Source: an uncultured Flavobacteriales bacterium (GTDB lineage: Bacteria > Bacteroidota > Bacteroidia > Palsa-965). From it: DNA of 8,709 nucleotides. A model generated the notes under the pieces. The model worked only from the letters and a program-made list of their open reading frames with translations, made no database searches and had not been told where the DNA came from. Positions within the stretch are counted from its first letter, which is position 1; every line of letters begins with the position of its first letter. The DNA is taken from NCBI GenBank assembly GCA_937974275.1, contig CALJIF010000146.1, forward strand, positions 1-8,709, in the 5' to 3' direction. Positions 5,683-8,709 of the stretch are shown here, piece by piece. A program made the translations under genes and the position numbers.

Positions 5683-8600
5683 ATTCGGCTTGTTGTTGCT
5701 GAATATACTGCGGCGAAGTTTCGTAGCGGAAAGTGTTCTCTGAAATTTGCACACCATCCTTGAAGTAGAACGTTCCCCATGAATACACTTTCTTCGTGTA
5801 CACCCAGGCTTTGTTACCTACAACAACTACGCGCTTTTCAGTTGTTACGTTCGACTCTTTACTTTCTTCCACTGTCAATCCCTGAGGATATTTCAGCACT
5901 AATTCATTCACGTATTCATCACTGCCCGGTTTATTTTCGGGTTTTGGATTATCCTTCACAACAACTTGCGGATTGAGTTGCTTATCGCATTCGATAATTT
6001 GCTTTTTCGGATACAACTCCATTGGCTTTTCAATCAAAGCAGCTTGATATGATGCCTTCGCACCTTTCCAATCTTTTGCTGCAAACTGCTTATCTGCTTT
6101 AGCAATCAAATCATTGTATTTCTTATTCTTCGCTTCTTCCAACTTCTGATCTGCAATAGCTTTATCGCATTCTGCAATTTTATCTTTCGGATATTGTTCT
6201 GCAGGCTTTTTCAGTGAAGCTCCCTGATATTCTTTCTTCGCATTCAAATAATCTTTCAGACCAAACAAACTATCCGCTTTATTTAACTGATCGCGATACG
6301 CCTGATCTTTTGATGACGCGGCTTTTTCCGCAGCAAGGATCTTATCAATTTCTGCGATTCGAGTCTTAGGATAGGTTTCTGCAGGTTTTACACCTAATGC
6401 ATCGTTGTAACGATCGCGAGCTACTTCATAATTCTTAGCGGTGAATGCAGAATCAGCTGATGCAATGATTCCTTTGTAACGTGCGTTCAACTCTGCATCT
6501 CCGGCCGATTTCGCGATATTGTCATCACACGCTTTAATGCGATCTTTCGGATATTGTTCTTCCGGTTTAACGCCTGAAGCTTCCACATAAAGTGCTTTTG
6601 CACCGCTCCAGTCTTTCGCAGTAAACTTGGTGTCTGCTTGTTTGATCAGGTCGTTGTACTTTTTGGTAATTGCATCTGCAGCAGCTTTGTCACCCAGAAT
6701 ACGATCGATTTCTGCGAGTTTATCTTTCGGATATTGTTCTTCCGGTTTCAGATTAGTTGCTTCCGTAAATGCGGCCTTTGCGGCGTTGTAATCTTTAATT
6801 CCTAATGCTTTGTCGCCTCGTGCAACAGCATCCGTGTATTTTTTATCACGATCTGCAGATGCTTTCAGATCCGCCAGATTTTTATCGCACTTCGCAATTT
6901 GATCTTTCGGATAAGTTTCGGCGGGTTTTAACGCGCTTGCTTTTTGATATTCAGCTTTAGCTCCCGACCAATCGGATGTTCCGAATTTCGCATCAGCAGC
7001 GGCAATGATATCATTGTATTGTTTGTCTTTTTCAGCGGCATTTTGAGCAGCCAGAATAGCGTCAATTTCCGCGATTTTCTCTTTCGGATATTGTTCTGCT
7101 GCTTTCAACTTCAACGCTGCATTGTATTGTGCTTTCGCATCGTTGTATGATTTCAGATTCAATAAACTATCTGCACGAGCAATAGTGCGCTTATAGTTCG
7201 CATCTAATTCCCGAGCTTTATTCATGTCGGCAAGAATCTTATTGATTTCTGCCAATTTCGTTTTTGGATATTGCTCTGTTGGCTTTAATCCCGTTGCATT
7301 GGTGTAAGCGGTTTGCGCTGTCTCGTAATCTTTTACTGTCATGGCAGAATCACCGCGGGCAATTGCAGCCTTGTATCGTTTTTCGTTTTCGGCAGCTCCC
7401 ATTTCGGCAGCCATTTTATCATCGCATGCTTTCATGCGATCTTTCGGATATTGTTCCGCAGGTTTTTTGTTCGAGGCCTGCTCATATAAGCCGCGTGCGC
7501 CGGACCAATCTTTTGCGGTGAATTTCGTGTCGGCCTGCTTAATCAGGTCATTGTATTCTTTATTCAACGCATCAGCAGCCGCTTTATCCGCAAGCAACGC
7601 ATCAATTTCCGCAATCTTATCTTTCGGATATTGTTCCGACGGTTTTAAACCGCTTGCTTCTGTATAAGCTGATTTTGCCGTGTTGTAATCTTTCGCTTTA
7701 AATGCAGCATCTCCTTTGGCAATAGCAGCAGTGTATTTTTTCTCGGCATCCGCTAATGACTTATCCGCTGCGATATTTTTTTCACACTCTGCAATCTTAT
7801 CCTTCGGATACTGCTCGCTTGCCTTTAATGCAGAAGCTTCCTGATACTTGCTCTTTGCACCTGCCCAATCTTTAGCTCCGAATTTTTCATCTGCAGCGGC
7901 AATGGCATCGTTGTATTTTTTATCCAGTTCCGCAGCTTTCATGGACGCCATTTTGCTGTCGCATTCCGCCATTTTATCCTTCGGATATTGCTCGCTTGGC
8001 TTCAATCCGGACGCTTTGCTGTATTCGGCTTTTGCTGCACCCCAATCAGATGCCGCAAACTTCGCATCTCCTGCTGCGATGGCATCTTTGTACTGTTGCT
8101 CTTTCGCAGCGGCATCAGCATCCGCTTTGATGTTGGCATCGCACTTCACAATCTGATCTTTCGGATATTTTTCAGTCGGCTTAATACCTGATGCTTTCTG
8201 ATAATCCGCTTTTGCTCCATTCCAGTCTTTGCCTTCGAACTTCTTATCCGCAGCAGCGATTGCATCTTTGTATTCCTGTTCTTTTGCTGCGGAAGCCGCG
8301 TCTTTCGCAATGTTATCATCACATGCTTTCATCCGGTCTTTCGGATATTGCTCAGCAGGTTTTACATCGGAAGCTTGCTGATACACAGCTTTTGCACCTG
8401 CCCAATCTTTTGCGGTGAATTTCGTGTCAGCATCTTTAATCAAATCGTTGTACTTCTTCTGCACGGCATCGTTTGCCGCTTGTTCAGCCAGTATTTTTTC
8501 AATTTCCGCAATCTTATCTTTCGGATATTGCTCAGCTGGCTTAATTCCGGAAGCCTCTGTATAACTTGATTTTGCGGTGTTGTAATCTTTTGCTTTAAAT

Positions 8601-8709
8601 GCAGCATCCGCTTTTGCAATTGCAGCGGTATATTTCTTCTCGTTATCCGCAAGTGCTTTATCGGCAGCAATGTTATCATCGCATTGTTTGATTTTGTCCT
8701 TCGGATATT
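5660..8709 (-). CDS. Giant TPR-like 60-residue repeat protein, C-terminal 1015 residues (5' end outside window)
   Basis: The frame is open through the right edge (the last complete codon in the window is Tyr at 8707-8705) and ends at TAG 5662-5660. Fifteen complete units plus a partial one are visible. A typical unit reads KYNDLIKQADTKFTAKDW, then SGAKALYEQASGLKPAEQ, then YPKDKIAECDKNIA and an Ala/Lys-rich stretch. The first ~34 residues follow the TPR spacing (small residue at 8, KDW/KDY in place of GDY, Tyr, Ala, Pro). The remaining ~26 form an added helix running into the next unit. After the array come a linker rich in Pro, Lys and Asn and an ~83-residue terminal domain. Lys, Ala, Asp and Glu dominate, consistent with an extended alpha-solenoid for protein binding. 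The N-terminus, including any signal peptide, lies beyond 8709; GTG at 8464 is not a start, since repeat sequence continues upstream. It is the first visible gene of the operon with DUF4846 and rsmF. No enzymatic motif is seen. Confidence 0.93.
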   Translation of the reverse strand, partial: YPKDKIKQCDDNIAADKALADNEKKYTAAIAKADAAFKAKDYNTAKSSYTEASGIKPAEQYPKDKIAEIEKILAEQAANDAVQKKYNDLIKDADTKFTAKDWAGAKAVYQQASDVKPAEQYPKDRMKACDDNIAKDAASAAKEQEYKDAIAAADKKFEGKDWNGAKADYQKASGIKPTEKYPKDQIVKCDANIKADADAAAKEQQYKDAIAAGDAKFAASDWGAAKAEYSKASGLKPSEQYPKDKMAECDSKMASMKAAELDKKYNDAIAAADEKFGAKDWAGAKSKYQEASALKASEQYPKDKIAECEKNIAADKSLADAEKKYTAAIAKGDAAFKAKDYNTAKSAYTEASGLKPSEQYPKDKIAEIDALLADKAAADALNKEYNDLIKQADTKFTAKDWSGARGLYEQASNKKPAEQYPKDRMKACDDKMAAEMGAAENEKRYKAAIARGDSAMTVKDYETAQTAYTNATGLKPTEQYPKTKLAEINKILADMNKARELDANYKRTIARADSLLNLKSYNDAKAQYNAALKLKAAEQYPKEKIAEIDAILAAQNAAEKDKQYNDIIAAADAKFGTSDWSGAKAEYQKASALKPAETYPKDQIAKCDKNLADLKASADRDKKYTDAVARGDKALGIKDYNAAKAAFTEATNLKPEEQYPKDKLAEIDRILGDKAAADAITKKYNDLIKQADTKFTAKDWSGAKALYVEASGVKPEEQYPKDRIKACDDNIAKSAGDAELNARYKGIIASADSAFTAKNYEVARDRYNDALGVKPAETYPKTRIAEIDKILAAEKAASSKDQAYRDQLNKADSLFGLKDYLNAKKEYQGASLKKPAEQYPKDKIAECDKAIADQKLEEAKNKKYNDLIAKADKQFAAKDWKGAKASYQAALIEKPMELYPKKQIIECDKQLNPQVVVKDNPKPENKPGSDEYVNELVLKYPQGLTVEESKESNVTTEKRVVVVGNKAWVYTKKVYSWGTFYFKDGVQISENTFRYETSPQYIQQQQAEYDKAKGK
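5663..5911 (-). other. C-terminal domain of the repeat protein (about 83 residues)
   Basis: After the repeats and a Pro/Lys/Asn-rich linker (bases 5912-5974), the protein ends in a non-repeat region. It begins VNELVLKYPQGLTVEE and runs through TEKRVVVVGNKAWVYTKKVY and SWGTFYFKDGVQISENTFRYET to a Gln- and Lys-rich tail (IQQQQAEYDKAKGK). The alternating hydrophobic pattern predicts a small beta-sheet domain. I have an impression of similar endings (VYxWGxFYFKxG) on other Bacteroidota repeat proteins, but cannot name a family. It is a candidate binding or sorting domain. Confidence 0.7.
6014..6913 (-). repeat. Super-repeat block C (five units, 900 bp)
   Basis: This is the C-terminal-most set of five units. 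Its members line up with blocks A and B in order: KYTDAVARGDKAL (type 1), KYNDLIKQADTKF (type 2), RYKGIIASADSAF (type 3), AYRDQLNKADSLF (type 4) and KYNDLIAKADKQF (type 5). Its fifth unit is 60 residues long, whereas the fifth unit of the other blocks is 59. It is the most diverged copy, as expected at an array end. Confidence 0.75.
6914..7810 (-). repeat. Super-repeat block B (five units, 897 bp)
   Basis: The units in order begin KYTAAIAKGDAAF, EYNDLIKQADTKF, RYKAAIARGDSAM, NYKRTIARADSLL and QYNDIIAAADAKF. The first two are close to their counterparts in block A; the third and fourth are closer to block C (shared YPKT linkers and ADSL). The fifth unit is shortened to 59 residues. Confidence 0.8.
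7811..8707 (-). repeat. Super-repeat block A (five units, 897 bp)
   Basis: The units in order begin KYTAAIAKADAAF, KYNDLIKDADTKF, EYKDAIAAADKKF, QYKDAIAAGDAKF and KYNDAIAAADEKF. The fifth is shortened to 59 residues at the same place as in block B. At 8707 the next unit upstream begins and runs off the window. Confidence 0.8.

Larger units (their letters stand above)
5975..8709 (-). repeat. Tandem coding repeat array: 15 complete units of 180 bp (two of 177 bp) plus a partial unit
   Basis: On the plus strand the motif TCTTTCGGATATTG or a near variant recurs. The TCGG, or its variant, falls at 6007, 6187, 6367, 6547, 6727, 6907, 7084, 7264, 7444, 7624, 7804, 7981, 8161, 8341, 8521 and 8701. 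Spacing is 180 bp except 177 bp at 6907-7084 and 7804-7981. The motif encodes the Y-P-K-D/T-K/R segment joining units. The array runs out of the window, so the total copy number is unknown. Confidence 0.97.

Noticed and set aside
7848..8156. Open frames on the plus strand across the repeat region, such as this one rich in Ala, Ser and Phe
   Set aside because: They are antisense shadows of the repeat gene's codon pattern. They have no start context and no coherent domain, and they recur only because the repeat does.
8462..8464. GTG at 8464-8462 as the start of the repeat protein
   Set aside because: The same frame continues upstream with another complete repeat unit and part of a further one, so this codon is an internal Val.
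8440..8679. Separate minus-strand frame of 79 residues near the right edge
   Set aside because: It overlaps the repeat protein in another frame. The repeat frame is open to the window end with perfect unit periodicity.
5975..8709. Regular ~180-bp repetition that could suggest a CRISPR-like or satellite array
   Set aside because: The whole stretch is one open minus-strand frame, unit lengths are multiples of three, and variation is conserved at protein level. It is a coding tandem repeat.
1..8709. Mobile element, phage, defence or toxin-antitoxin system
   Set aside because: No transposase, integrase, terminal inverted repeats, nuclease-immunity pair or defence-type domain is visible. The other identified genes are housekeeping or envelope proteins.

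Overview
The window looks like a chromosomal segment of a member of the Bacteroidota. None of the starts has a recognisable Shine-Dalgarno sequence. The clearest promoter is a TTTG-N18-TAnnTTTG element, the primary sigma-factor consensus of this phylum. The gene families also fit: a DUF4846 protein, an RsmF-like rRNA methyltransferase, a PepT-type tripeptidase and a short lipoprotein. Flavobacteriales or a relative such as Crocinitomicaceae is only a guess. No tRNA, rRNA, insertion sequence, phage gene or CRISPR array is visible, and no stretch above 300 bases lacks a gene.

Left part (1-3390): the 3' end of a phosphohexomutase gene (+) is followed by a promoter and an inverted repeat. Next come a 166-aa predicted lipoprotein (+), a strong rho-independent terminator, endonuclease III nth (+), a small two-helix membrane protein (-) that converges on nth, and pepT (+). 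These are mostly single housekeeping or orphan genes. The convergent pairs nth/membrane protein and pepT/rsmF are separated by only 6 and 4 bp.

Right part (3395-8709, all minus strand) reads right to left as one apparent operon: a giant repeat protein, a DUF4846 protein and an RsmF-like rRNA m5C methyltransferase. The genes are tightly linked, with a 23-bp overlap and then a 4-bp ATGA overlap. The repeat protein enters from beyond the right edge. At least 1015 residues of it are here: fifteen full units of 60 (twice 59) residues, part of a sixteenth at the right edge, a short linker and an ~83-residue C-terminal domain. Each unit resembles a TPR helix pair plus an extra ~26-residue helical segment carrying a YPK motif.

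The most interesting structure is a higher-order period in this array. Units resemble the unit five positions away more than their neighbours, giving three consecutive blocks of 897, 897 and 900 bp. The two shortened 59-residue units also lie exactly five apart. The array therefore seems to have grown by duplicating a five-unit module, and the copies then diverged largely at synonymous positions. The function of the repeat protein and of its DUF4846 partner is not known from the sequence. A cell-envelope scaffold-plus-partner arrangement is a reasonable hypothesis but is inference.
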